The position numbers were made by a program, and so were the translations under genes. Positions 49,845 through 59,199 of a DNA stretch of 64,000 bases are shown here, one piece after another. The notes under the pieces were generated by a model. The model worked only from the letters and a program-made list of their open reading frames with translations, was not told where the DNA came from and searched no databases. The DNA lies in the NCBI RefSeq assembly GCF_003010935.1, contig NZ_PGGN01000002.1:310001-374000 (forward strand), written 5' to 3'. This DNA is from Phyllobacterium endophyticum. GTDB lineage: Bacteria; Pseudomonadota; Alphaproteobacteria; Rhizobiales; Rhizobiaceae. The stretch's first letter is position 1. Every line of letters starts with the position of its first letter.

Positions 49845-51506
49845 ATGGCACTATCCGACTATTTCTATTCGGACGGCACAATCACGGTCACCAATGGTTC
49901 AAAGGTGATAACAGGCGTGGGCACTGCTTGGCAGCTGCGCCATGCTGTGGGAGCGATCCTGTTCGTCGGTTCAAACTTTGGGTTTGTCGAAAGCGTCTCT
50001 GCTGAAGGCGCAGCTCTGCTTAAAGATAATTGGGTTGGTGCAACGTCCGCCGGCGCTGCCTACACGATGTGGCTGGTGCCGTCAGAAGCCTCGCAAAATC
50101 TTGCGAATAATCAGCGGCTTTCGGAAATCATTCAGTCGCTCGCGGCTGCCCAGGCGGAGAGCGATATTCTGACGGCTATCGGCAATCTGGTGTTTGAGGT
50201 AGACGACCTAATTGTTGCCACCGGGGCAAACACGTTCCGAGTGGCAAGTAAGCTCGAATTCACAAACGGTGCGCAGTACAACAAGCTGGTCAATACCCTT
50301 GCGGCCCGGGCGGCCTTTGATCTTCAGGTTGCCGGATATTCAGTCCTGGTTGCAGACGTTGGCGACGGACGCTCAGCGATCTATTCCAAGAACTCGGCAA
50401 CTTCCGCTGATTGGTCTAATCCTGCCTATCTGACTGGTCCAGTTGGTCTTACACCTGATCTGACGATCGGCACGACGACAACGCTAGCGCCTGGCGCAGC
50501 GGCTACCGCAACCCTTACCGGAACGGATGACGATCCTGTTTTGAACCTCGGCATTCCAGCCGGTCGAGGTCCAGTTATAAAAGGGGCCTACAATCCAGCC
50601 ACGGCTTATGTCTTGGACGACCAGGTTACATATCTTGGCTCTTCGTGGATAGCGCGCGGTCCGACCACTGGAAACGCGCCACCTGCTTTGCCGACGGAGG
50701 TAAATACATGGTGGCAGCTTGTCGCCAAGAAGGGCACTGACGGCTCGGGTACCGGCGATGTCGTGGGGCCTGCTGTGGCTGTTGATGGTCGCATAGCGGC
50801 GTTCGACACAACCACTGGCAAGCTCATTAAGGATGGCGGAAAGCTGGTCGCGGATGTTGTTACAGGCCCTGCGTCATCCGTTGATAGCCGCATGGCTGAA
50901 TTCAGCGGAACCACAGGGAAGCTCTTGAAGGATGGCGGAGTCGTTGTTTCTGCCTACGCCAAGACATTGCTTGACGATGCGAATGCGGGGGCAGCACAAA
51001 CAACGCTGGGTATATCGGCTTTCGTAAAAACGTTACTGGACGATGCCGATGCGGCCACCGCGAGAACGACGCTCGGCGCCCAGGTAGGGGGAAGCTATCA
51101 GCCAGCAGGCAGCTATCAGGCAGACCTGGGATACACGCCGGTGAACAAGGCCGGCGACACCATGACGGGAGCGCTTGGGCTGCGGACGGCGGGAACTAAC
51201 ACCTACCAACTTGACGCTAGCGCTTCGGTTTTGATCGCCAACGCCGCAGGAATTACCTTTAGTTCCGGTTCCGGGCTACTCATCTTACACGACAATAACA
51301 ATGGCATGGTGGCAATCTTTATGCTGGGCGGGGGAGTCGTGACGTTGGTTAGCCAAACCGGGACGTCATACACCACAGTCGCGAACACGTCCGGAACGGT
51401 GAACGTGTTCTACGAAGGAGGCTTAGGCCGATATCAGGTGCAGAACGTCCGCGGCGGACCCATATTCTTGTCGACCTGCTTCATACGCACGCGAACCACA
51501 ACATAA
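49845..51506 (+). CDS. Tail fibre protein
   Basis: A 553-residue protein with a tail-attachment-like start (YFYSDGTITVTNGSKVITGV). It continues with a triple-helix/beta fibre part containing a carbohydrate-binding-like segment (AYNPATAYVLDDQVTYLGSS) and repeated KTLLDDA-x-A-x2-TTLG units (at least two between residues 365 and 410). A distal beta-rich tip follows. The repeats are typical of phage fibre shafts. Likely the receptor-binding fibre. Confidence 0.8.
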   Translation: MALSDYFYSDGTITVTNGSKVITGVGTAWQLRHAVGAILFVGSNFGFVESVSAEGAALLKDNWVGATSAGAAYTMWLVPSEASQNLANNQRLSEIIQSLAAAQAESDILTAIGNLVFEVDDLIVATGANTFRVASKLEFTNGAQYNKLVNTLAARAAFDLQVAGYSVLVADVGDGRSAIYSKNSATSADWSNPAYLTGPVGLTPDLTIGTTTTLAPGAAATATLTGTDDDPVLNLGIPAGRGPVIKGAYNPATAYVLDDQVTYLGSSWIARGPTTGNAPPALPTEVNTWWQLVAKKGTDGSGTGDVVGPAVAVDGRIAAFDTTTGKLIKDGGKLVADVVTGPASSVDSRMAEFSGTTGKLLKDGGVVVSAYAKTLLDDANAGAAQTTLGISAFVKTLLDDADAATARTTLGAQVGGSYQPAGSYQADLGYTPVNKAGDTMTGALGLRTAGTNTYQLDASASVLIANAAGITFSSGSGLLILHDNNNGMVAIFMLGGGVVTLVSQTGTSYTTVANTSGTVNVFYEGGLGRYQVQNVRGGPIFLSTCFIRTRTTT

Positions 51507-51515
51507 GGATGCATA

Positions 51516-51902
51516 ATGACATACAATATCGGGGGATTTACCACCGTCGCTGGTGAGAACAGCCAATGGATTGACGCCGCTGGTACTCTGTTCATTGGCC
51601 GCGAAGGCCAAACCCTTGCCTCACTTGTGGACGAACTGAACACGCCTTGGGAGGACACAGCTCCTGAGAGCGTTATTCCTACTGTCGTGTCCCGTCGTCA
51701 GTTCAAAATGCAACTGGCGATCGCAGGATTCTCAACTCAGGTAAACGCATGGATTTCTGCGCAACCGGAGCTCGTCCAGATAGCTTTCAACGAGTCAGGT
51801 TCGTTCAATCGAACTGACGAAATGCTGGTGCTCGGCTTCGATGCACTCGGTTTCACTGTCGAGCAGGTGGATCAGTTCTTTACGGCTGCTTCTCGTATTT
51901 AA
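51516..51902 (+). CDS. Fibre-linked small protein
   Basis: A 128-residue protein (MTYNIGGFTTVAGENSQWID start; RRQFKMQLAIAGFSTQVNAW). The second half is the kind of helical segment found in phage proteins behind fibre genes, possibly a fibre assembly factor. It starts 9 bases after the fibre stop. Confidence 0.55.
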   Translation: MTYNIGGFTTVAGENSQWIDAAGTLFIGREGQTLASLVDELNTPWEDTAPESVIPTVVSRRQFKMQLAIAGFSTQVNAWISAQPELVQIAFNESGSFNRTDEMLVLGFDALGFTVEQVDQFFTAASRI

Positions 51903-52001
51903 AGGCGCGCGCCTGACGATTTGCAATCGGTAGTTGCGTTTCAGTCATTCCATAATCCTAAGATCTGCGTTAAGCGGGTCTTCTTAGAGGGGTGGGGTGG
52001 G

Positions 52002-53921
52002 ATGACTGACGCCAATTCTGTGCGCAATGTGTCGCGTTTGAAATTCAGCTACAGGCCACACATAGATGGCCTGCGGGCCATTGCTGTGCTGGGTGTGGTG
52101 CTCTTCCATTTTGGTTTGGAAGAACTGCCCGGTGGATTCATAGGAGTCGATATATTCTTCGTGATTTCGGGGTTCCTTATCTCGAAATCAATCTACAAGG
52201 AGGTGGAGTCGAGGCGTTTTTCCTTTTATTCCTTTTACGAAAGACGGGCGCGCCGAATACTTCCAGCATTCATCGTTGTGTCTTTATCTACAGCCTTGGC
52301 GGGATACTTTATTCTGTTCCCTCAAGAGCTGGCGGAATTATCCAAATCGTTAATTGCCGCTACCCTTTTTTCTGGGAATATCCACTTCTACGCGACATCC
52401 GACTACTTCTCGCCTGGCGCCAGCCAGACACCACTGCTGCATCTTTGGTCACTTGGGGTTGAGGAGCAATTTTATATCGTCTTCCCCGCCCTCGTGCTCG
52501 CAGTACACAAATGGTGGCCAAGGGCTATGGCCAGCGTAATCGTCGGTCTGATCGTAGCATCTGTGGTCGCGTCACAGATTATGTTGAGTTTGAGCCCTTC
52601 AGCCTCCTTTTATTTACTCCCATTTAGGGCTTTCGAGATACTCATCGGGAGTTGGCTCGCATTGCCGCGGCGAACCTTTCCATCTGGAAATTTGGCTCGA
52701 GTGGCCGCATATGGTGGTCTCGCCCTCATTTGCGGAGGGATGCTCTTCATAACTGCTAAGTTCCCGTTTCCTGGATTGCTTGCTTTGGTGCCTTGTGTAG
52801 GAACAGCCCTAGTAATATGGGGATGCGAGAGTACCGTGGGTTCTGTTTCCAGAGTTATGGGCAGTGGACCTATGAAGTTTTTCGGCAAAATATCTTATTC
52901 TCTGTATTTGGTGCACTGGCCCATTGCTGTGTTCGCGATCTACATTTTTCGCGACATCAATAGGTGGGAATATTTAATCTATGGAGTGGCTTCATCAACC
53001 ATCTTAGCGTGGCTTTCTTACCGATACATCGAACAGCCAGTAAGGCTTCGGAAGGACTTTTGGTTTCCGTCTAGATTGATAGCTACCAGTGGTTGCGCTT
53101 TGGCTGCGTTTCTAGTGGTCTTTTCCGGTATCAACGCCGCTCAAGGATTCCCTGGAAGGGTTGTCGGAAGCGTAAATGACGTTCTGGCTTATCTAAAATA
53201 CGGTGGTTCGGAAGAGATGTTCCAAAAGGGCACATGCTTCATGAATCCAGAACAAACTGCTAAAGACTACAAGGCTGATAAATGCCTCCCAAAGGGGCGT
53301 CCTAGCGTGATCTTGTGGGGTAATAGCCATATCTCACAATTTCACTGGGGCTTAAGGGCACCACTCGCCAAGCGTGGGTATGAATTAGGACAAATAACAT
53401 CTTCAGGTTGTCCGCCCATAATCGGCTTGGAAGTCGTGGCGAGACCAAATTGCGGCGCATTTAACGACTTCGCAATCGCAGAAATAATGAAAACCAAGCC
53501 CGATCTACTTGTAATCGGAGGGGTATGGAATTCGTCGCCGGATGATATGGCAGTGTTCGACAAGACACTTTCAAGGCTTCACGCGCAAAACATCAAGGTC
53601 GTCGTGTTGGGTCCGCCTGCGCTTTTCAAGCGACCGGTGCCAATTATAATTGCCGATAGGCTAACCAAGGGAATCGATCTTGCATCAGATGATGACCTTG
53701 AGCGATCTCTGATTTTTAGTCGCGATGAAGCTTTGGCAAAACACTTCGCGGGCAGCTCAATGGCAACGTATGTATCGATCCTGAACACCGTTTGCAAAGA
53801 CAAACAGTGTCCTCTTTCCTACTTCGGAATTCCACTGCATTTCGATATTGTGCACTTAACGAAGGAAGGCTCCGTGTACTACGGAGAGGCCCTTGCGGAC
53901 AAAATCTTTCCGACGGACTAA
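52002..53921 (+). CDS. Membrane acyltransferase with SGNH domain (OafA/YrhL type)
   Basis: A 639-residue protein from the ATG at 52002 (GAGGGGTGGGG upstream). The acyltransferase-3 domain has RPHIDGLRAIAVLGVVLFHF and FFVISGFLIS, about ten membrane helices, then a periplasmic SGNH-type domain from about residue 430 (ILWGNSHISQFHWGL, FDIVHLTKEGSVYYGE with late Asp/His). Such enzymes acetylate O-antigen or other surface sugars. In a prophage this typically changes the receptor and blocks superinfection. The gene looks AT-richer than its neighbours, suggesting separate origin. Confidence 0.85.
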   Translation: MTDANSVRNVSRLKFSYRPHIDGLRAIAVLGVVLFHFGLEELPGGFIGVDIFFVISGFLISKSIYKEVESRRFSFYSFYERRARRILPAFIVVSLSTALAGYFILFPQELAELSKSLIAATLFSGNIHFYATSDYFSPGASQTPLLHLWSLGVEEQFYIVFPALVLAVHKWWPRAMASVIVGLIVASVVASQIMLSLSPSASFYLLPFRAFEILIGSWLALPRRTFPSGNLARVAAYGGLALICGGMLFITAKFPFPGLLALVPCVGTALVIWGCESTVGSVSRVMGSGPMKFFGKISYSLYLVHWPIAVFAIYIFRDINRWEYLIYGVASSTILAWLSYRYIEQPVRLRKDFWFPSRLIATSGCALAAFLVVFSGINAAQGFPGRVVGSVNDVLAYLKYGGSEEMFQKGTCFMNPEQTAKDYKADKCLPKGRPSVILWGNSHISQFHWGLRAPLAKRGYELGQITSSGCPPIIGLEVVARPNCGAFNDFAIAEIMKTKPDLLVIGGVWNSSPDDMAVFDKTLSRLHAQNIKVVVLGPPALFKRPVPIIIADRLTKGIDLASDDDLERSLIFSRDEALAKHFAGSSMATYVSILNTVCKDKQCPLSYFGIPLHFDIVHLTKEGSVYYGEALADKIFPTD

Positions 53922-54067
53922 ACGATAGGTGAGGCCCGCCTCATGGGCCGCAATCCCGACGAAACGAGCCTCGCGCTGAAGGTTGAGCTCTCCGACCCGC
54001 ACCAAACCTTGACGTCGGCTTAATGTTCCGGCACTCGAACCCATAATTCACACCAAGGAAATCACAA

Positions 54068-54289
54068 ATGAAACCCGTCCGTAACTGGCGCGCGGTGCTT
54101 CGCTATGCGTGGAGCATCCGACTGATGCTGCTTGCCGGTCTGCTGTCCGGCATCGAAGCCATCCTGCCGCTACTCGACGGCGTTCTCCCTGTCCCGCCGC
54201 GGCTGTTTGCTGTGCTGACCTTTCTCACGGTTGGCCTTGCCTTCGTTGCCCGGCTCATTGCCCAGAAAGGCATCTCAGATGAAAAGTAG
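54068..54289 (+). CDS. Holin
   Basis: A 73-residue protein with two membrane helices (SIRLMLLAGLLSGIEAILPL and RLFAVLTFLTVGLAFVARLI) and charged ends, directly before the endolysin and overlapping it by 11 bases. It should form inner-membrane holes at lysis. Confidence 0.78.
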   Translation: MKPVRNWRAVLRYAWSIRLMLLAGLLSGIEAILPLLDGVLPVPPRLFAVLTFLTVGLAFVARLIAQKGISDEK

Positions 54290-54758
54290 AATTCGCAACG
54301 CCCTTGTTGGCATCACAGCTCTTGGTGCGGTCGCGGTCGGCTATGTCGGCGGCAAGGAAGGCCTCAAGCTCTACAGCTATCCGGACATCATTGGTGTGTG
54401 GACCGGCTGCTATGGCGAGACCAATGGCATGCACAAGGGCATGAAGTTCACCAAGGGCCAGTGCGATTCGATGCTCGTTGACAGCCTGGTCGACCACGAG
54501 ACGGGCATGCGCAAGTGCCTCAAAAACCCCGACGCCATTCCTGACAAGTCGTATCTCGCCTTTCTCTCCGGAACTTACAACATCGGAGTAGGGGCATTCT
54601 GCCGATCGAGCATGGCGCGCCTGGCGAACCTCGGGGATCTACGCGGCGCATGCAATGCGCTGATGCTTCACGTCAACGCGGGCGCAAAGAAGAAGGTGCG
54701 CGGCTTGGTTCTGCGCCGAACAGATGAAAGGGCGATGTGCCTTGAGGGACTGAAATGA
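54279..54758 (+). CDS. Endolysin, GH24 lysozyme with SAR-type N-terminus
   Basis: A 159-residue protein from the ATG at 54279. A weakly hydrophobic N-terminal segment (ALVGITALGAVAVGYVGG) looks like a signal-anchor-release domain. The T4-type lysozyme active site follows: EGLKLYSYPDIIGVWTGCYG with Glu, Asp and Thr in the usual spacing. It cleaves peptidoglycan at lysis. Confidence 0.88.
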   Translation: MKSRIRNALVGITALGAVAVGYVGGKEGLKLYSYPDIIGVWTGCYGETNGMHKGMKFTKGQCDSMLVDSLVDHETGMRKCLKNPDAIPDKSYLAFLSGTYNIGVGAFCRSSMARLANLGDLRGACNALMLHVNAGAKKKVRGLVLRRTDERAMCLEGLK

Positions 54759-55189
54759 CCGTCGTGGCTATTTTACGTGCGCTCGGCATTCCGCTCTGCA
54801 TCTTCCTCGTGATGCTTGGCTACTACGAAGGTGTGCCGGTTCTCCGTGACATACCCTTTGCCGATCGCGTCCCGGTTGTGCGCGAGCTGATCGCCGGCCG
54901 CGTGCCTTCCGAGCGAGCAAAAGCTGCGGACGCGGCTAGACAGGGCTATGTGACGGAGGCGCGCGCTACCGCAGCAGAAGCCAAGACAGCCGAACTGCAG
55001 CGCCAGGTCAATGCCGGTCAACTCGTCATCTCCAGCTATCAGAAAATTGCCAAGAACGATCGAGCTAGAGACGAGCAGATCGCGGCGGACACCGAAACAA
55101 GGATTCGAGACCATGAAAAACTCCTACGCTCTGCTGGTCGCAACTGCGATCTCAATGCTGATGATATCCGGATGTACGAGTCTCGATAA
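54755..55189 (+). CDS. Inner-membrane spanin (Rz-like)
   Basis: A 144-residue protein with one N-terminal membrane helix and a long periplasmic coiled coil (ARATAAEAKTAELQRQVNAG). It is coupled by ATGA to the endolysin. Position and layout are those of Rz-type i-spanins, which disrupt the outer membrane with an Rz1 partner. Confidence 0.75.
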   Translation: MTVVAILRALGIPLCIFLVMLGYYEGVPVLRDIPFADRVPVVRELIAGRVPSERAKAADAARQGYVTEARATAAEAKTAELQRQVNAGQLVISSYQKIAKNDRARDEQIAADTETRIRDHEKLLRSAGRNCDLNADDIRMYESR

Positions 55190-55412
55190 GCAATTGAGGA
55201 CTGCCGCCACTCAGACCGGCACAGCTCAGGCGCGCGTCACTCTGCCTGCCTATCCCGATGATTGCCGGGTGAAGGAAGCCCATGCAGCGCTTGTCGTGGG
55301 TTCCGAGGTGCGATCGGTCCTCAAACGGGAAAGGCTTGCCCTCGACCGACAGAACAGTCGCACAGACCGATGCGCTGGCTTTTACGACAATATCAGCAAG
55401 ACGATTCAATAG
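55113..55412 (+). CDS. Outer-membrane spanin (Rz1-like lipoprotein)
   Basis: A 99-residue lipoprotein (lipobox MISGC, Cys21) whose start lies inside the i-spanin gene in another frame. That is the classical Rz/Rz1 overlap. The mature part is short and charged with two more cysteines. It should pair with the i-spanin to fuse inner and outer membranes. Confidence 0.75.
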   Translation: MKNSYALLVATAISMLMISGCTSLDKQLRTAATQTGTAQARVTLPAYPDDCRVKEAHAALVVGSEVRSVLKRERLALDRQNSRTDRCAGFYDNISKTIQ

Positions 55413-55436
55413 CGTTGCAGGAAAGACGGGCAGGGA

Positions 55437-56111
55437 ATGGCACTAGGAAACATGGACATGCCAAATGGAAACGGAATGCTCAGCGAGGAAGCGAGGTTCG
55501 CGGCACTCTCGCAACGGGTTACAGGCATTGAGACCAGTGTCAGCGGTCTTGCTCAGCAACTGTCGCAGTTTGTCGCCAAGTTCGATGAGCGGCAGAGAAC
55601 GCCTTGGGGGCTGCTTGTTTCAATAGCGTTGGCAATCCTCGCGTACGTGACCACGATCGGCGGTTTGGCCTATGCTCCGGTCTGGTCTGCCATTTCCCGG
55701 ATCGAAACAACCCAGTCGCAGAGCCAGCAGCGGCTTGAGACGGCGCTCACCAGATTCAGCGAAAGCGCGGTTTCCCTCGGGTCATTCACCGATTTTAAAA
55801 ACACCTATGAGAACAACCGGATTATCTCGCGCAATGAGAACATCGATAAATTCGGCGTAATCAAGCAGGATATCGACAAGATCAAAGACGACCAGGTACC
55901 ACGCAAGGAGCATGAGCGGGTTTGGCTCTCCTACGATGCGCAGCTCGCGGCCGATCGGGAAGCCCGCATGGCTGCAAGCCAGAACCTCCAGCGTCAGATT
56001 GACGAGATCAAGCAGACGCAATCTGGCTTCTTCGGTCAGCGAGATCTGAACATGCAGGTACTCGACAGACTGGAGCGCATCGAGAGAGACCGGCGTGCCG
56101 CCAGCCCTTGA
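55437..56111 (+). CDS. Membrane coiled-coil protein at the right phage end
   Basis: A 224-residue protein: coiled coil at 15-50, one membrane helix (PWGLLVSIALAILAYVTTIG, residues 56-80), and a second long coiled coil (90-224). Its last 60 residues are nearly repeated in a fragment at 62434-62617. Likely involved in lysis or superinfection control; not a known family to me. Confidence 0.65.
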   Translation: MALGNMDMPNGNGMLSEEARFAALSQRVTGIETSVSGLAQQLSQFVAKFDERQRTPWGLLVSIALAILAYVTTIGGLAYAPVWSAISRIETTQSQSQQRLETALTRFSESAVSLGSFTDFKNTYENNRIISRNENIDKFGVIKQDIDKIKDDQVPRKEHERVWLSYDAQLAADREARMAASQNLQRQIDEIKQTQSGFFGQRDLNMQVLDRLERIERDRRAASP

Positions 56112-56147
56112 ATAGAAACTGAATATATGATGATCGTTTTACAAATG

Positions 56148-56181
56148 AGCCCCACTGTCCTTCGGGATGGTGGGGCTTTTT
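56148..56181 (+). terminator. Rho-independent terminator ending the late operon
   Basis: The stem AGCCCCAC / GTGGGGCT with a TTCGG-containing loop is followed by TTTT. It lies 37 bases after the last phage gene. Confidence 0.85.
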
Positions 56182-56245
56182 GCGTTTCTGGCGGAACCGA
56201 TTGCTAGCCCAATTGTTCAGTAGAGGACAATTCAAGGAAAATGAG

Positions 56246-56470
56246 ATGACTGAGAAGCCAGGGCAGGTGGTAAGGCTGGAAGCATTCAGGCCAGAATACC
56301 GGTTCGCTCTTCGTTTTCGTTTCCGCGTGTGGTGGGACTTCAAGTTTTTGCCGCTGCTGGACCGCCTGAAAACCATAGAGAACCAACCTCAAGCCCGCCG
56401 TCGCGGCTTTCGTTTATGCCACCGGAAGGGCTTGCCAACCCGCGGCCCACGCTCCGGCTCATCAACGTAA
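56246..56470 (+). CDS. Small basic protein, unknown
   Basis: A 74-residue protein with AAGGAAA before the ATG; very basic and aromatic (RPEYRFALRFRFRVWWDFKF), ending in a short arginine-rich tail. It is the first ORF beyond the phage terminator. Could be phage or chromosomal; not recognised. Confidence 0.4.
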   Translation: MTEKPGQVVRLEAFRPEYRFALRFRFRVWWDFKFLPLLDRLKTIENQPQARRRGFRLCHRKGLPTRGPRSGSST

Positions 56471-56778
56471 TTGCCGTGCTGCCTGGTTGAAAGCGAAGCG
56501 TGCTGCGCCGGGTGACAGTTCTCCCTCAAGGCTTTGAGCTGCGCGTGCTGGGAGCAATCTGCATCTCGCAAGTCCAAGGCGCTCTAGGATATTGCATTAA
56601 TTGCGCTTTCGATGTTCCACAGATATTCTTCCGTTGCTGCCTGCCCATCCACCCCAATACTTATGGCAGCACTAGGCCGAAGCCGACGAAGCAGACGCGT
56701 ACTGTACCGCTTTTGCTTTGGCGCTTCGGCCACTTTTTCCACAAGCTCGACCGGGCCGAACGAAGAGGCCCTTCTGTT
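56471..56778. other. Gene-poor gap
   Basis: No convincing ORF. The right part contains a hairpin GGGCC-N9-GGCCC (56754-56772) flanked by GAGCTTGT/ACAAGCTC arms and, on the minus strand, followed by an A-rich stretch. It may be the terminator of the leftward gene at 56779. This gap is where the right prophage border would be expected. Confidence 0.4.
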
Positions 56779-56991
56779 TTATCGTTGAGCTTGTCCGGCA
56801 GGTGAAGTCTCGAACGAGATCGGTATGCCGTCGGGATCGCTGAGGGCTTTCTTGATCGCATTGAGAAATGCCTCGGGATCATCGATCACCACCCGCACAG
56901 TTTTGGGCTTCTTGAAGGCATTCAGCCCAGAAAACCTTAAGGTGGCCGTGCGTTCGTCATATCGGATCGTTTGGAGTTCGCGCATACGCAT
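56779..56991 (-). CDS. Small protein, unknown
   Basis: A 70-residue protein started at the ATG at 56991 (GAGGAAC upstream): MRMRELQTIRYDERTATLRF, then KKPKTVRVVIDDPEAFLNAI. Beta-alpha character. Probably chromosomal; no domain recognised. Confidence 0.5.
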   Translation of the reverse strand: MRMRELQTIRYDERTATLRFSGLNAFKKPKTVRVVIDDPEAFLNAIKKALSDPDGIPISFETSPAGQAQR

Positions 56992-57340
56992 GGCCCGGTT
57001 CCTCAGTTGGCAGACACCACCGGGATTCCAAACTCTTCTGTCATAATCAAGTGTGCTGAATGTCCAAAGCGACGATTGATGAGGCCCGACGCTCATCAAA
57101 GGGGCTTTGCTTCAACGTCGGGCCTCGTGGCGAGGAACTGGCTTTCCTCGCTGATGCCGCAGCGAAATAAGTGTTCCGGCCGTCCTCAATTCTAAGTCCG
57201 CCCGCGGACAGTGCCCTGTCGTTGGAACAATTTTCAGCTCGTGATGGTTGGCAAATTCGACCTACCGCATACGAGAGCTATTCTTTGCCACTGATGCTTT
57301 TCCAGAAATTGCGGCGTTTAGCGTGGCATGGTGGAGATAT

Positions 57341-57655
57341 CTAAGATTCTGCCTCGTTTGTTTCGAGGTCAGACGCAGTTATCGCGGCTGCCAATTGTTC
57401 CGGGCCCCCGTTTGCCAATTCGTGCACCTGAAGCGGATCCTGATCGATCCCTTCGATTTGGCCATTGTCCAGTCGAAATGCGCCGTTCAACCCCCCTTGT
57501 GAGAAGAAATCGGCTTCCAGCTCGCTCCAAGACCCCAGGTACTCGCTGCAGCTGGTGCAGTGGATAGGCGTGTAGGCAGTTACGTCTTCTGGGATTTTCA
57601 AATAGATCGTTTTACAGTTCGGACAGTCCAACTTGTGGTCCAGTTCCTGAGACAT
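57341..57655 (-). CDS. Zinc-ribbon small protein
   Basis: A 104-residue protein with two CxxC pairs, CPNC (11-14) and CTSC (33-36), making an N-terminal zinc ribbon. An acidic helical C-terminus follows (EGIDQDPLQVHELANGG). Function unknown. The 350 bases upstream of its 3' end (56992-57340) show no gene. Confidence 0.6.
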   Translation of the reverse strand: MSQELDHKLDCPNCKTIYLKIPEDVTAYTPIHCTSCSEYLGSWSELEADFFSQGGLNGAFRLDNGQIEGIDQDPLQVHELANGGPEQLAAAITASDLETNEAES

Positions 57656-57775
57656 GTTGGGACCCTGTGAAAAGAAGCATTCTTGAGGATGAAGATATTC
57701 CCATCCATAAACTTTGCTACCGATGGTCGCACCTCAAATGATATCGCCAGATGGTGCGCATTTCCGCCTATGTCA

Positions 57776-57820
57776 CAAAAAGCCCGATCAGCAGGAAGGG
57801 TGTGATCAGCTGATCGGGCT
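57776..57820 (-). terminator. Orphan terminator on the minus strand
   Basis: Perfect 12-base arms AGCCCGATCAGC (57781-57792) and GCTGATCGGGCT (57809-57820), preceded on the plus strand by ACAAAA, so leftward RNA would end in a T-run. No leftward protein gene ends here. The region 57656-58133 holds no convincing ORF; an unannotated small RNA is possible. Confidence 0.55.
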
Positions 57821-58133
57821 CTTGGCCCTCACAAGGACCTGCCGACGGAGGTCGGACCAAAAAGATAACATCCATTCCGAGACGGACAATCAGACTGATG
57901 GCGCAAGAGGTGGTGGCAAAGGTCTTACAGACGCTTTCTTCGACGACGCATTAGGAGATAGTTGCAAAACAGTGTACACTGATTGCTTCAGGGAAGCGAC
58001 TCAAGACGATTGAGCTCAATTATATTGTCCGACCTTTCTGTGGCGATAACGTATTCCAATGACTGCGACATGTCCCAGGATCGATGTTCGGTCCTGAAGC
58101 ACCGGGTCCATATTGCCTGGTGGAAAGTTTTTC

Positions 58134-58868
58134 ATGACCATTCGACAAACGGCGACTACCAACAAATTACTCAATGGACTTACCACTACTGATTTCGCTC
58201 TGTTGAGCCCACACCTGCAACAACGTAATTTTGCACTAAAAGAATATCTCGAACGCGCGAGCCAGCCTATAAGCTGTGCGGTCTTCCTTGACTCTGCCAT
58301 CGCGTCAACGGTTGCGAGCAGCCCAGCTGGTGAAGATGTGGAGGTCGGCTTGAGCGGCCTTGAGGGAATGACCGGTACGGCGCTGGTGTTGCAAGGAGAA
58401 ACGGCTCCGCTCGACATCTATATTCGATGTGCGGGTTTCGGTTATGCCCTGCCAGCATGCGTCCTTGTAGCGGCGTTGAAGCAGAGCCGCACTCTGGAGA
58501 CCAGACTGCTGAGTTACGTGCAAACCATGATCGTCCAGGCGGCCTCGACGGCTTTGGTCAATGGCGTAGCCGATGCCGAGACGCGGCTTGCCAGGTGGCT
58601 GCTGATGCTGCACGACCGCAGCGCCGGCTCGAATATTTCGGTCACTCACAAGTTCATGGCGGTGATGCTTGCGATGCACCGGCCATGGGTTACCGAGACG
58701 CTGCACGTGCTTGAGGGCAAGCGTTTGATCCGGTCCACGCGCGGAAATGTGCACATACTTGACCGAGCCGGTTTGATCGCTGCGGCGAAGGGCTTTTATG
58801 GCATGGCGGAGAAAGAATACGAGAGGATCATGGCCCGGGCAAATGCGGGCCTGACCTGCGGCTCGTGA
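58134..58868 (+). CDS. Crp/Fnr-family transcriptional regulator
   Basis: A 244-residue protein from the ATG at 58134. The N-terminal half has the cyclic-nucleotide-binding-like beta barrel (LSGLEGMTGTALVLQGETAP). The C-terminal part is the winged helix (DAETRLARWLLMLHDR, AVMLAMHRPWVTETLHVLEG). The Fnr iron-sulfur cysteines are absent. Targets unknown. Confidence 0.85.
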   Translation: MTIRQTATTNKLLNGLTTTDFALLSPHLQQRNFALKEYLERASQPISCAVFLDSAIASTVASSPAGEDVEVGLSGLEGMTGTALVLQGETAPLDIYIRCAGFGYALPACVLVAALKQSRTLETRLLSYVQTMIVQAASTALVNGVADAETRLARWLLMLHDRSAGSNISVTHKFMAVMLAMHRPWVTETLHVLEGKRLIRSTRGNVHILDRAGLIAAAKGFYGMAEKEYERIMARANAGLTCGS

Positions 58869-58928
58869 AAGGATAGCTCTGTCCGCCAGAGGACAGCAAC
58901 CTTTCAAACTGTCGCTGGTTCGGGGCGA

Positions 58929-59195
58929 ATGGACGAACTCGCATTTCTAAATGTCTCGATTTTGGGTCCGCGCTCGGGAGAGCATCGGGTGATCAATTCC
59001 GTGTCTGCAGCTCTCGCGTTCATGCTGGAGCGTTGGCCGGGTGAAACAGGACCCAAACGCCAGATCGCCCTTGAAGCCTTGGAAAGCGCTATTGCCGGGG
59101 ACACGTCTGCCGAAGACGCAAGAACCGCCTTCGTCTATGCAGCTGACGAGGCGGGAATTCTAAAACCTTTAGATAACCGCAGAGCCCCTGCATAG
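58929..59195 (+). CDS. DUF982 protein
   Basis: An 88-residue protein (ISVSAALAFMLERWP-type stretch, then KRQIALEALESAIAGDTSAE) matching DUF982, a small family almost limited to Rhizobiales. Function unknown. Located 60 bases after the Crp/Fnr gene, possibly its target or partner. Confidence 0.75.
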   Translation: MDELAFLNVSILGPRSGEHRVINSVSAALAFMLERWPGETGPKRQIALEALESAIAGDTSAEDARTAFVYAADEAGILKPLDNRRAPA

Positions 59196-59199
59196 GACA

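Larger units (their letters stand above)
8191..56185. mobile_element. Siphovirus-type prophage of about 48 kb
   Basis: Left border: a tRNA-Leu gene followed by a tyrosine integrase. Contents in order: leftward early operon, repressor/Cro switch, rightward early operon, a cargo segment, terminase, portal, capsid, tail, fibre, lysis. The right border is placed after the terminator behind the last lysis-linked gene. A duplicated 3' tRNA segment (attR) was looked for by eye to the end of the window and not found, so the right border is only approximate. At least one phage gene is frameshifted and the tape-measure gene is short, so the phage may be defective. Confidence 0.85.

Noticed and set aside
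53943..54023. 26-codon ORF between acyltransferase and holin
   Set aside because: Very short, no ribosome site and no coupling to a neighbour.
8191..56185. CRISPR array
   Set aside because: No regularly spaced direct repeats of CRISPR size were seen; the only regular repeats are the three 12-base-spaced units near int.
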